From a virus, in IMG/VR virus record IMGVR_UViG_3300043602_000203, positions 1 through 41,441 of that record: a stretch of 41,441 nucleotides of DNA. One strand, 5' to 3'. The position numbers and the translations under genes are program-made. Positions 13,303 through 20,974 of the stretch are shown here, piece by piece. Position 1 is the first letter of the stretch. Each line of letters opens with the position of its first letter. The notes beneath the pieces are model-generated. The model searched no databases. It was not told the DNA's origin and saw only the letters and a program-made list of their open reading frames with translations.

Positions 13303-15240
13303 GTGATTTTTTCGAACCCAGCTTATGACGTGAACCATAACCGGGCGCTCCCGCCCGTAGGCTCCCCTTACGAATCGGTTAGAAAAGTTTGGGACCTCCT
13401 CGGCACCTGGCAATATGACCCGGTTTACTATGTCATTTATGCGCCCATCGGCCCGCGCCTGCTAATTACCTCCGGCCACATGGCCAAGGAAACAAGCCCC
13501 GCACTCGGCCGGCAAATCACCATTCAGGGTAAAATTGTCACCGTTACCGAGGTTTTACCGAGCACAAAAACCGTCATAGGCGTTCCAGGCCAAGGCGAAC
13601 CCGGCGCAACTTATGGCGTCAGTCTCATCTACCTGGTTGTAGATCAGGACATCCCACAATGGTTTCGCCGCGTGCAAACGCCCGACCTTGGACACATTAC
13701 AACCGCCAATCTCCTTTTGCATATTGGTGGAGGTATGGGCGGAAAAACCGTGACCGACGGCGAAGGATGGCTCGTTTCACAAGTAGAGGCGGACTATGCG
13801 ACCGCAATGGGCATTCGCTGGTCCTTACAACGCCTCGACTATTTTGGGCAATTCAACCCGTACCCGCCCAACCCCGTCCAACCCGATTCGCCCTGGTACA
13901 TGTCGGCCGCCGCGCTCTACAAACACCACGACGACCCGAACGGCCACCCGGAAACCGCCGGACCAAAGGCCCAGGACTCCGGCTCGCCCGTTTTCGTAAA
14001 CTGCGGCCCAGCAAATGACCCTTGGGTATTTATTGGTGTCGTAGAATCTGGAAGCTCACCGGCCCTTTCCCCGTACAAAGGCGACGTACAGACCGGCACA
14101 AGCTGCACAATGCTATATCACGACGACGAAACCGTTGTGCGCCTCAACCGCGAACCCGGCCCGACCATGAGCAACTACACCAACCAACCGGCAACGCCCA
14201 TTGGAGGCGCAGGCACACCCCAACCCCCGACCATTTCTGACGCCGTGCCCATCGGAGGCGCAGGCGCTCCCACGCCGCCCACCACGGCGCCGGCACAGCC
14301 TATCGGAGGACTTGCGGCCCAGGCCCCAATCATCACGACGCACCCGCAAAGTAAATCCATCGTAGAAGGCCAGGCCACAACCTTGAACATTGTCGCTCAA
14401 GGAACCCCGCCGCTCGCCTATCAATGGTACTTTAACGACGTTGCGACCGTTGACGATGCGACCCTTGGAGGCTCACAGACCAATTCCATTTACTTTAACC
14501 CGATCCAATCAGGCAGGACCGGCCGCTATAAATGCACCGTTACAAACGGCTCCGGCACCGCGACAAGCTTTGACGCCATTTTGACCGTGACCGCCTCGGC
14601 TGGCGTGCCGCCCAACATCGCGATGCAGCCCCAATCGAAAACGGTTTCGGTTGGTAACTCGGCATCCTTCTCATGCCTCGCCAATGGCTCCTCGCCCTTC
14701 AGCTATAAATGGTTTCGGAACGACGTTGAAATTGTCGGCGCCAACGCAAGCAACTTTGTAATCAACAACGTCCAGCCGGCAGACGCCGCGGATTATAATT
14801 GCGTAATCACGAACCCATACGGCTCCGCGACTTCCAACAAAGCCAAGCTCACGACCACGACGGCCGGAGGCTCCGGCTCCCCGATTTACCTCGGCAACGG
14901 AGGCATCCCGCTTCTCACCGTTTACACCCAAAACCAACTCAAGACCCTCGCCCAAGGCCCGCCGCAAATTAACCCGGTTTTGCGCTCGACCATTCTCGGC
15001 ACTTACGAAATCTCCGCGCCGCCTTCCGGCCAAAATGAATACCGGGTAATGGCATTTCCGGCCGTTGAAGTAGCCGCGAACGGCTCGATCAAATTCGAAA
15101 GCTCCGGCACGACCTTACCAATGCAGCAAATCACAGACACGACCGTGGACGGCATCGTTTATAACGTTTTCCGAACAACGGCCCGTTCGGTTGGTGATTT
15201 CACCCTGGTTGGAGGCACCGCAATTAACGTTTCGAACTAA
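13303..15240 (+). CDS. Virion-associated trypsin-like protease with two Ig-like domains, 645 aa
   Basis: Residues 1-285 show a trypsin-like triad pattern: LLITSGHM with His59, VVDQD with Asp114/116, and QDSGSPVF with Ser226 in the place of GDSGGP. Residues 297-347 hold three 17-residue repeats (PIGGAG, PIGGAG, PIGGLA). Two Ig-like domains follow (about 342-430 and 436-525; LAYQWYFND, FSYKWFRND) and a beta-rich C-terminal domain. Ig domains in phages usually bind cell-surface polymers. Starts: GTG 13303 (used) or GTG 13330. It may be a tail-tube or fibre decoration that cleaves host surface proteins; activity is inferred. Confidence 0.65.
   Translation: MIFSNPAYDVNHNRALPPVGSPYESVRKVWDLLGTWQYDPVYYVIYAPIGPRLLITSGHMAKETSPALGRQITIQGKIVTVTEVLPSTKTVIGVPGQGEPGATYGVSLIYLVVDQDIPQWFRRVQTPDLGHITTANLLLHIGGGMGGKTVTDGEGWLVSQVEADYATAMGIRWSLQRLDYFGQFNPYPPNPVQPDSPWYMSAAALYKHHDDPNGHPETAGPKAQDSGSPVFVNCGPANDPWVFIGVVESGSSPALSPYKGDVQTGTSCTMLYHDDETVVRLNREPGPTMSNYTNQPATPIGGAGTPQPPTISDAVPIGGAGAPTPPTTAPAQPIGGLAAQAPIITTHPQSKSIVEGQATTLNIVAQGTPPLAYQWYFNDVATVDDATLGGSQTNSIYFNPIQSGRTGRYKCTVTNGSGTATSFDAILTVTASAGVPPNIAMQPQSKTVSVGNSASFSCLANGSSPFSYKWFRNDVEIVGANASNFVINNVQPADAADYNCVITNPYGSATSNKAKLTTTTAGGSGSPIYLGNGGIPLLTVYTQNQLKTLAQGPPQINPVLRSTILGTYEISAPPSGQNEYRVMAFPAVEVAANGSIKFESSGTTLPMQQITDTTVDGIVYNVFRTTARSVGDFTLVGGTAINVSN
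14191..14343 (+). repeat. Three 51-bp in-frame repeats encoding a PIGGAG linker
   Basis: Three successive 17-codon units each carry PIGG(A/L)(G/A) followed by a Pro/Thr-rich stretch. They join the protease domain to the first Ig domain. Copy number may vary between related phages, as is common for such linkers. Confidence 0.75.
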
Positions 15241-15248
15241 AACCCGAA

Positions 15249-17555
15249 ATGAGACGCACCTTTCCCGCAATCGCCTTTATCGCCCTTTGCTTTGGCCTGG
15301 TTCTCGCCCAGGTAACGCCGCCGACCTACCCCTACCCGAAACCAAAGCCCACGGCCGGCAACACCCCCACAACCCTCATCCGATACTCCCAGAGCATCGG
15401 CCCCTCGGCATATAACAACGAAAACCCGCTCGCTTGGGCAATCGACATTGCCGGAGGCCTGCACAGCCGATCCAACACGACCGACCGCCTTTCGCTCCCC
15501 GTGAACTGGACGACAGAAGGCGCCCTAGTTTTCGATGCATCGGATAAAATTTTCTACGGTGTCGGCTCCTCCCTGGTTGCCAACATCCCGCTTTTCAGCC
15601 TCGACGCCATCTGGAACAACGGAATTTTCAACTCGAGGACCAACCTCTACATCAATGCCCCAGGCGCGAACAAAATCTATTTAACCGCCGACGGAGTGGA
15701 CATAACCGGCACCAACGTCATGAACTTTGACGGCGCCTCGGAATTCACAATTACCTCATCCAACCTGGCGGCCACCGCGACCTCGAAAATGGTGTTTGGT
15801 TCCCTCGGCCCTTTCTCGATCCTTTCCACCCGCATAACCAACTCGGCCGGAGACTTTATCGTGCGCGCCACGAACAAGTTTCAATTCATGACTCCCAAAG
15901 TCATCGCCGGCACAGCCCGGACCAACCAGGCGCTCAAGTTAATGAATATCAACGGCGAACTAGAGTTTGGCCCGTCCGAAGTTGGTTTTGTCACAGTCAC
16001 AAACGTTGCCCAGCTTGTGACCGTCCCAACCGACGCATACGGATATAATCAATGCATGACCCTCGGCTATTACACGATAAACGACGGAGGCGGAGGACTT
16101 TACTATGTTGCCCCGTACTTTGCCGGCTCGACCAACCTCGGAAACTTCCGCTCGACCTTTGACCCCACAAAAATGTGGGCGCTCCTGCAACCTCGCGACG
16201 GAATTTACTTGAAGCAATACGGCGCAAAAGGTGACGAGAACAACGACGACACCCAGGCCGTTAAAGATTGGCTGCACGACATCAACGGACGCCTCGGCCT
16301 GGTGAATGTCGGCACCTACTCAATCAACCCCATTTTCACCGAGGCCGGCGCCTCGTTGACCCTTCGCGGTGTCGGCAAATTCGGACTCACCTCGGCCAAT
16401 ATCATTTCAGGCCTTTCCTCTGGAAATTGCGCCACGTTCCAACGCCGCGCCTCGCCCGGCCTCGAAACGAACTCCCTTTTCAACGTGACCAGCAACGCAG
16501 TTTGCAACATTTACAACCTGGTGTTTGACGGAAACAAAAGCATAGAGACCACCGCAACCCAAGCCTACCTCTACCTCAACAACGGAGGACGCGCCTCGGA
16601 AATTGAATCCTGTTTCTTTTACCGCTCCGCAGGCCATGCAATCGGCTTTGCCGGCCTCGGCCCGAACTGGTCAGTTGTCCGAAATGTCCGCGTTGCAGAC
16701 GTAAATCGAGGCCTTCGAATCAACCAGACATGCGGCCTGGTCCTCAACAACATCAACATAGAACAAACCCGCGACAATGGCCTCTGGTTGCTGGGCGGCC
16801 TCAACAGCACACGCGCAAACAACATTTTTATAGCCCATTGCGCCTCTAATGGAATGGTTCTCGAATCATCCTATAAAAACCGCTTTACAGACCTCACCAT
16901 TTTGAGCACCTGGCAAAGCTCCGTCATGATGGACCTCTCCAATGGAGGACAATCCGACAACCATTTTCTCAACTGCCGATTTGAAGGCGCCAACGTCGCA
17001 AACAACGCCGTAGGCAACTCGCCTTTCGCCGCCGGCGCATACTCGGCTTTAATGGTGACGAGCACCACCGCACTCAGCACCGCATTACGGATCAGGCTAG
17101 ATGGTTGCGTTTTCGGTGACGTGCAAGGCGCCAACGCCGGCCGAGGCCGCTACAATCTCGAATGGACCGCCGCTATTCCCGGCGCAAATTACCCCTGGCA
17201 AAACTGGCAATTCATCGGCAACAACCACCAATGGAACCCCGGCTGGCTTGCTGACTATTCGCCCGGACTTACCAACGCCGTCGCAGAAGTAGCCTGCATT
17301 CACGCCGGAAACCAGGTTTACAACGTTTTCGGCATCGCCGGCAAAATCGACTCGGCCGGCTGGCGCATGGACGTTGTAGAAGCAGGCACCGCAGGCGCAC
17401 CCAACGCCGTCATCTACGCAAACGCCACCTCGCACAAGTTACTTCGCGACACCACCGGCATCGGAACACCCGCGCTCCAAAGCACCATACCGCCCGAGAA
17501 TAAAGAGGCGAAACCCCTCCCGATTTCCCAAATCGGCCCTATCCCAAACCCGTAA
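15249..17555 (+). CDS. Beta-helix tailspike/adhesin with N-terminal signal peptide, 768 aa
   Basis: Residues 1-20 are a textbook signal peptide (MRR, then AIAFIALCFGLVLA, cut before QVTPP), followed by a Pro-rich segment. IYLKQYGAKGDENNDDTQAV (near residue 320) is the N-cap motif of pectate-lyase-3/tailspike beta helices. The rest has the short repeated Asn-rich rungs of a right-handed beta helix (NIYNLVFDGN, LVLNNINIEQTRDNGLWLLG). Phage spikes bind or degrade surface polysaccharide. A signal peptide is unusual for a virion protein. It starts 8 bases after the preceding gene. Confidence 0.8.
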   Translation: MRRTFPAIAFIALCFGLVLAQVTPPTYPYPKPKPTAGNTPTTLIRYSQSIGPSAYNNENPLAWAIDIAGGLHSRSNTTDRLSLPVNWTTEGALVFDASDKIFYGVGSSLVANIPLFSLDAIWNNGIFNSRTNLYINAPGANKIYLTADGVDITGTNVMNFDGASEFTITSSNLAATATSKMVFGSLGPFSILSTRITNSAGDFIVRATNKFQFMTPKVIAGTARTNQALKLMNINGELEFGPSEVGFVTVTNVAQLVTVPTDAYGYNQCMTLGYYTINDGGGGLYYVAPYFAGSTNLGNFRSTFDPTKMWALLQPRDGIYLKQYGAKGDENNDDTQAVKDWLHDINGRLGLVNVGTYSINPIFTEAGASLTLRGVGKFGLTSANIISGLSSGNCATFQRRASPGLETNSLFNVTSNAVCNIYNLVFDGNKSIETTATQAYLYLNNGGRASEIESCFFYRSAGHAIGFAGLGPNWSVVRNVRVADVNRGLRINQTCGLVLNNINIEQTRDNGLWLLGGLNSTRANNIFIAHCASNGMVLESSYKNRFTDLTILSTWQSSVMMDLSNGGQSDNHFLNCRFEGANVANNAVGNSPFAAGAYSALMVTSTTALSTALRIRLDGCVFGDVQGANAGRGRYNLEWTAAIPGANYPWQNWQFIGNNHQWNPGWLADYSPGLTNAVAEVACIHAGNQVYNVFGIAGKIDSAGWRMDVVEAGTAGAPNAVIYANATSHKLLRDTTGIGTPALQSTIPPENKEAKPLPISQIGPIPNP

Positions 17556-17599
17556 CAACCTCACCCATACAGCACCACACAGTTAAACAACCCCCACCC

Positions 17600-18160
17600 A
17601 TGCAAACCACCATCTATTTCCAAAACGGAGTGACTGGAGGCTATATCGACGCCGGCTTGCAAAAACAAGACGTGACCGTGCCCCCCATTGTCCAAATGCC
17701 GGCATCCTGGAACGAACCCCGGACCCGATACCGCGTCAAAATCATCGGCTCGTTTACGCTCCCGGCCCCCGGCGACATTTTCATTAGAAAACTCTGGATC
17801 AGCAAAACGCCGTTGACCCAATGCAATTCAAAAGGCATTCGGCCCGATGAAACCCGCATTTTCCAGGACGAGCACGATATCATTTTCTACGGCGACAACA
17901 TGCACGCCGTCTATTCGAAGCACAGCACCGGCGAAGTAAGCGCAGGAGGTTTCAAGCCAGGCGAAGGCAACACCGGCAATACCGAAAAATTCACAGGCGC
18001 TTTCCCCGCGACTTTCGAAATGTCCGCCTCGGACGCCCCCATTTTTGTGGATGGGAAGCTCAACGACATTTCCTTCTCAGTTTTCGCCACAACTCAGGAC
18101 CCGGCCGCCAAAATTGGCTACTCGATCCGAGATTTCGTAATCGAAAAGATCTCCCTTTAA
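17600..18160 (+). CDS. Hypothetical beta-rich protein downstream of tailspike, 186 aa
   Basis: No family recognised. Start ATG 17600 follows an A/C-rich leader. The sequence alternates beta-prone segments (YRVKIIGSFTLPAPGDIFIR, FSVFATTQ, YSIRDFVIEKISL) without membrane helices, suggesting a virion or spike-associated protein. It is followed by the structured gap 18161-18389. Confidence 0.6.
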   Translation: MQTTIYFQNGVTGGYIDAGLQKQDVTVPPIVQMPASWNEPRTRYRVKIIGSFTLPAPGDIFIRKLWISKTPLTQCNSKGIRPDETRIFQDEHDIIFYGDNMHAVYSKHSTGEVSAGGFKPGEGNTGNTEKFTGAFPATFEMSASDAPIFVDGKLNDISFSVFATTQDPAAKIGYSIRDFVIEKISL

Positions 18161-18374
18161 CAAGGCGCCAAACGGCCGAGGGAACTTCATGAGAGGACGT
18201 TCCATGACTCGCCGGACATCAGTAAGCACCACACCACCGACGGCCCACCCATGCCCCGGCCTGGCGCCTTGTGCCCCCGTTCCAAAGGAGGAACCGATAG
18301 CCAAGTAACAACCGCAGAACATAGGCGCTCGCCGGCGCCGGACTTTATGCCGCTCCGCCGGCGAACGCTCTTTT
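18161..18374 (+). ncRNA. Candidate structured RNA or leader region with competing stems
   Basis: The gap 18161-18389 contains a long-range 10-bp perfect pairing, CAAGGCGCCA (18161-18170) with TGGCGCCTTG (18262-18271). Inside it lies hairpin GGAAC/GTTCC (18181-18185 with 18199-18203). After it comes hairpin GTTCC-AAAGGA-GGAAC (18279-18294). The GGAAC and GTTCC arms of both hairpins are interchangeable, so alternative folds exist. A strong GC hairpin ends the region. This may be a regulatory leader for the gene at 18390 or an independent RNA; no known class recognised. Confidence 0.45.
18324..18374 (+). terminator. Strong GC hairpin followed by T4
   Basis: TCGCCGGCG (18329-18337) pairs with CGCCGGCGA (18356-18364), and three further G-C pairs lie beyond one mismatch, giving about 12 pairs around an 18-base loop. 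CTCTTTT follows directly. It stands 16-30 bases before the start at 18390, so it could end the tailspike transcript or act as a switchable terminator for the downstream genes. Confidence 0.55.
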
Positions 18375-18389
18375 CAACACCCCACACCC

Positions 18390-18995
18390 ATGACAAAAAT
18401 CGAATACTCCGTTTTCTTTCCCCCGGCACAAACCAGACTACGGCCCATCCTTCGCGAACCGGCGCCCGAGGTTAAAACCTTCCCCGACAGGAAACCCGAT
18501 TGGCCCCAGGACTACCCCGCCTTGATTAAGCCCTGGCTTGGCGGAGTCCGCGCTTATTGGCTCGAATCAATCCAGGCCTTCCAACTTCAGGACGGCCGCC
18601 GGCTCCGCGTTGACGGGATCGAACCCTACCAACCCGAGGACAATCCTTTTGGAATATCACAGCCGCCCGACCTCCTCGGCGAATTTTGGGAGAAAGGCGC
18701 CAGCTACGAGGACACCCTAGAAAAGGTCCTAACCAACCAACCCACCGAGAACCTCGACTTTTACATTTTCGACGCAGACCTAAAAAACCCCGCCGTAGAA
18801 CGCGCCTTTTATTGCTTCAACATCCCCAGGCAATACGAACGCCACACCCGAATTGCAGAAGCTCACGAAGTACACACCCCCGGAGGATTTCGCACCTACC
18901 TCGAGACCTGGCGCCGGATTTACCTTGGCGGACTCGCCGTTGCCACAACCGACCCTTTCCTTGCAACCGAATTCGAAGTTAAGACCCTGGTTTGA
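18390..18995 (+). CDS. Hypothetical protein, 201 aa
   Basis: No family recognised. Start ATG 18390 follows an ACACCC leader. It is rich in Pro, Trp and aromatic residues (PDWPQDYPALIKPWLGGVRA, RQYERHTR, YLETWRRIYLGG) and ends in a short hydrophobic strand. There is no signal peptide or membrane helix. It lies between the spike genes and the tiny membrane proteins; a structural or lysis-related role is possible. Confidence 0.6.
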   Translation: MTKIEYSVFFPPAQTRLRPILREPAPEVKTFPDRKPDWPQDYPALIKPWLGGVRAYWLESIQAFQLQDGRRLRVDGIEPYQPEDNPFGISQPPDLLGEFWEKGASYEDTLEKVLTNQPTENLDFYIFDADLKNPAVERAFYCFNIPRQYERHTRIAEAHEVHTPGGFRTYLETWRRIYLGGLAVATTDPFLATEFEVKTLV

Positions 18996-19068
18996 AACAT
19001 GCGGCCTCGCCCTCGCAGTTTTCGCGGCCCTTGCGCTTGTTTGGTTCATTTTCTTTGGCCCGGCCTAA
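18961..19068 (+). CDS. Possible tiny membrane peptide, 35 aa (TTG start)
   Basis: A frame overlapping the end of the previous gene encodes one membrane helix (GLALAVFAALALVWFIFFG) ending in GPA and a stop at 19066-19068. The only start that excludes the shadow of the preceding gene is TTG 18961. It fits the row of tiny membrane proteins that follows, but may be fortuitous. Confidence 0.35.
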   Translation: MQPNSKLRPWFETCGLALAVFAALALVWFIFFGPA

Positions 19069-19079
19069 CCCTCGGCACC

Positions 19080-19355
19080 ATGACCGCCGCGCCTGACCAG
19101 GCAACCCGGACGAACCTTGTGCGAACCGTCCCGCAACTCCCAAACGCGCAGAACACAAAACGCCTCATTTTGCCGAAACCCACCGCAACGCCGGCCGCCT
19201 GGAAATACAAGCCCGACCATACTTTGCCCCCGCGCCGGACCCCGGACAACGCCTGGACCCGGACAGGCACAACCAACACTTTCCGCTCTAACGACGGCAA
19301 CCGAACCTGGACAGATTACAAACACGTCCGAGAACCAACAACAGCCCCCCGCTAA
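19080..19355 (+). CDS. Hypothetical basic protein, 91 aa
   Basis: ATG 19080 is used; the longer in-frame start at 18999 would read across the membrane-peptide frame. The protein is Thr/Pro/Arg-rich, probably disordered (PKPTATPAAWKYKPDHTLPP), ending RTWTDYKHVREPTTAPR. No family recognised. It precedes the holin-like gene by 3 bases. Confidence 0.45.
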   Translation: MTAAPDQATRTNLVRTVPQLPNAQNTKRLILPKPTATPAAWKYKPDHTLPPRRTPDNAWTRTGTTNTFRSNDGNRTWTDYKHVREPTTAPR

Positions 19356-19358
19356 ATT

Positions 19359-19607
19359 ATGAATTCTCTCACGCTCGCCGTTATTGGCGCCACGCTCGCC
19401 GTTATTAGTGGCGAAGCACTCGTAAATGCCGTCCTCTGGATTGTCATAGGAGGCATTATTTGCGGCCTCCTTTATTGGCTCATCGGCGCCTGTAAAACCC
19501 CCGAACCCTGGAGGCAGGTAGCCGTTGCCGTTATATCCATCGCTTCCGTCCTAATTCTCATCAACGCCGTTCTCACACTTGTCGGCCACCCAATAATCAA
19601 ATGGTGA
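19359..19607 (+). CDS. Holin-like membrane protein, 82 aa
   Basis: Three hydrophobic segments: about 2-17 (weak), 21-44 (ALVNAVLWIVIGGIICGLLY) and 53-76 (VAVAVISIASVLILINAVLT). Size and two to three membrane helices are typical of phage holins, but holins have no common sequence. It heads a cluster of tiny membrane proteins and a lipoprotein, which supports a lysis role. Confidence 0.5.
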   Translation: MNSLTLAVIGATLAVISGEALVNAVLWIVIGGIICGLLYWLIGACKTPEPWRQVAVAVISIASVLILINAVLTLVGHPIIKW

Positions 19608-19614
19608 TTTCACC

Positions 19615-19719
19615 ATGACCACGCCGCAAATTCTCATCCTCCTCGTTGTCCTCGTTGCCGCCATCGCCGTTTTTATATGGCTAAAACGCCCCAGGCCACC
19701 GCTTGGGCCTCCCACATGA
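19615..19719 (+). CDS. Tiny membrane protein, 34 aa
   Basis: ATG 19615 opens one membrane helix (ILILLVVLVAAIAVFIWL) with a short basic/Pro tail KRPRPPLGPPT. Its TGA overlaps the next ATG at 19716 (ATGA), the usual coupling in this genome. It may be a holin partner or antiholin; there is no direct evidence. Confidence 0.5.
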   Translation: MTTPQILILLVVLVAAIAVFIWLKRPRPPLGPPT

Positions 19720-19916
19720 CCGACGCCGCGGCAAAACTCGCTTACGACTTCCACGCGAAGGCCTCGGCCGCCGGCGCCGAAACTTGGGAATGGGAGGACC
19801 TCCCCGCGGAGGCACGCCAACACTGGCGCCAACTTGTCGGCCACGTCCTCGACTACCGCACCGAGCACCGCCGCAGCACCAACAACAAACCCAAAAGACC
19901 CAAGCCCACCCAATGA
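19716..19916 (+). CDS. Small soluble protein in the membrane-protein cluster, 66 aa
   Basis: ATG 19716 is preferred over the in-frame ATG 19677 because it gives the ATGA overlap. Helical, Ala-rich N-terminus (DAAAKLAYDFHAKASAAG), an acidic aromatic patch (ETWEWEDLP), and a basic tail (RRSTNNKPKRPKPTQ). No family recognised. The stop overlaps the next start at 19913. Confidence 0.5.
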   Translation: MTDAAAKLAYDFHAKASAAGAETWEWEDLPAEARQHWRQLVGHVLDYRTEHRRSTNNKPKRPKPTQ

Positions 19917-20014
19917 CCCCGGAAACCTGGATAGTTTTCGCAATCTTCGCCGGCTTAATCGCCGCAAGCTTCGTTTACTTCCGCCGCCGTGACCCACCCC
20001 AAGGCCATTATTGA
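19913..20014 (+). CDS. Tiny membrane protein, 33 aa
   Basis: One membrane helix (WIVFAIFAGLIAASFVYF) followed by RRRDPPQGHY, predicted with the basic tail inside. ATGA overlap at its start, and its TGA overlaps a TTG at 20011 in the lipoprotein frame. It is too short for a classical inner-membrane spanin but could be a holin accessory. Confidence 0.5.
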   Translation: MTPETWIVFAIFAGLIAASFVYFRRRDPPQGHY

Positions 20015-20052
20015 GACTCCCGCGACACTTTGGGCGGAGGCCCGTTCCATGG

Positions 20053-20415
20053 GTGGGAACGCGGAGAGGACGCTTTCCAGGCACAGCCTCGGCTTTGCTG
20101 GCCTTCGCCCTCCTTGTCGCAGGTTGCCAGCATTGGTCCTTTGCCCGCGACCATTCAACCCGCGCAATTCGCATTTTCGGCATCGGCTGGGTTTCGGAAA
20201 TCACACCCACAAACCAGATGCGCTCCTTTACTATCGGCACCCTCGACGCCGGCCGCTATATCACCACAGTAAACACCGGCGCCCCCACCGTAACCTTGAC
20301 CGGCAAACAAACACTCACCAACACACCACCCCCACCCACAAACAGCACATGGACAACTCCACCACACCCACCCCCGCAGACCAACAACCCGGCCCCACCT
20401 CCCTTGAAACCTTAA
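20053..20415 (+). CDS. Lipoprotein, possible outer-membrane spanin (Rz1-like), 120 aa
   Basis: A basic n-region (GTRRGRFPG), hydrophobic core (ALLAFALLVAGC) and lipobox LVAGC predict cleavage by signal peptidase II and lipid attachment to Cys25. The last third is Pro-rich (PPPPTNSTW, PPHPPPQ), as in Rz1-type outer spanins. GTG 20053 gives a normal signal length; TTG 20011, overlapping the previous stop, is the alternative. The 3' end overlaps the tail chaperone gene by 67 bases. Confidence 0.5.
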   Translation: MGTRRGRFPGTASALLAFALLVAGCQHWSFARDHSTRAIRIFGIGWVSEITPTNQMRSFTIGTLDAGRYITTVNTGAPTVTLTGKQTLTNTPPPPTNSTWTTPPHPPPQTNNPAPPPLKP

Positions 20416-20780
20416 TGGGCGGAAATCAAATGCATGTTCGATTCGAGAACGGCACCACCGAGGCCGTAACCGTTCGACAAGTACCGCTCAAACAATATCG
20501 CGAACTGATGGAGGCCCAGGCCGACGAATTTCGGTTTATTGAATTGGTATGCGCCAAGCCCGCAGGATGGGCGGAAAACATGAAACCGGCCGATTACAAC
20601 GCCCTGGTGGACGAGGCCTCCAGGATCAATTCGGATTTTTTCGCATGGTGTTCGAGGCAAATCGCCCGCGTGGAAAGACTGGCGCCCGGCTTTATGGAAC
20701 GCGCCGCCCGAACAGCAACGACGACGGAGGCCAAACCCTCGCAGATTTCGCGGCCGAAATCGCCATTGCTGCCGGCATGA
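20349..20780 (+). CDS. Tail assembly chaperone (gpG-like), 143 aa
   Basis: Located just before the tape measure gene, where lambda-type phages place G and its frameshift partner. The domain VRQVPLKQYRELMEAQADEF through INSDFFAWCSRQIARVERLA fits tail chaperones of Gram-negative siphophages. A U-rich slippery heptamer in the correct phase lies at 20636. The last 15 residues read like an out-of-frame tail, consistent with most function residing before them. Confidence 0.6.
   Translation: MDNSTTPTPADQQPGPTSLETLMGGNQMHVRFENGTTEAVTVRQVPLKQYRELMEAQADEFRFIELVCAKPAGWAENMKPADYNALVDEASRINSDFFAWCSRQIARVERLAPGFMERAARTATTTEAKPSQISRPKSPLLPA
20636..20642 (+). promoter_or_regulatory. Candidate -1 ribosomal frameshift site T TTT TTC
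   Basis: Codons GAT TTT TTC supply the heptamer TTTTTTC in the phase needed for a -1 slip (T TTT TTC). A -1 shift moves translation into the frame that continues through QTLADFAAEIAIAAG to the stop at 20974, giving a G-GT-like fusion. The in-between peptide of the shifted frame looks less natural near the site, so the true slip point may be further downstream. Confidence 0.4.
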
Positions 20781-20974
20781 CCCTCGCCCAAGTATGCGAA
20801 CACAGCCTTGCACAACTCGAACTCCTTTCCCGCGCCAACCGGCGAACCTTTGGACTTGAAGGAATGCGTAACCTCAACACCCAGACCGCCGCCGCCGCCG
20901 CCGTGACCTCCAAACAAGGCCAGGCAATGCACCGGAAACTCTCCGACCGATTAAAAAGCCTATGGCAACCGTAA
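20777..20974 (+). CDS. Tail chaperone partner (gpT-like), 65 aa or C-terminal part of a frameshift fusion
   Basis: ATG 20777 overlaps the upstream stop (ATGA) and could start a free protein MTLAQVCEHSLAQLELLSRA... However, the same frame is coding-like upstream (TLADFAAEIAIAAGM), which favours production as the -1 frameshift extension of the gene at 20349, as with lambda gpGT. The 3' end overlaps the tape measure start by 13 bases. Confidence 0.55.
   Translation: MTLAQVCEHSLAQLELLSRANRRTFGLEGMRNLNTQTAAAAAVTSKQGQAMHRKLSDRLKSLWQP

Noticed and set aside
18279-18294. AAAGGAGG as a ribosome binding site
   Set aside because: No start codon follows within a useful distance and the motif lies in a hairpin.
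18189-18308. 39-codon frame MRGRSMTRRTSVS... within the structured gap
   Set aside because: Short, Pro-rich and overlapping paired stems; no supporting signal, so the structural reading is preferred.
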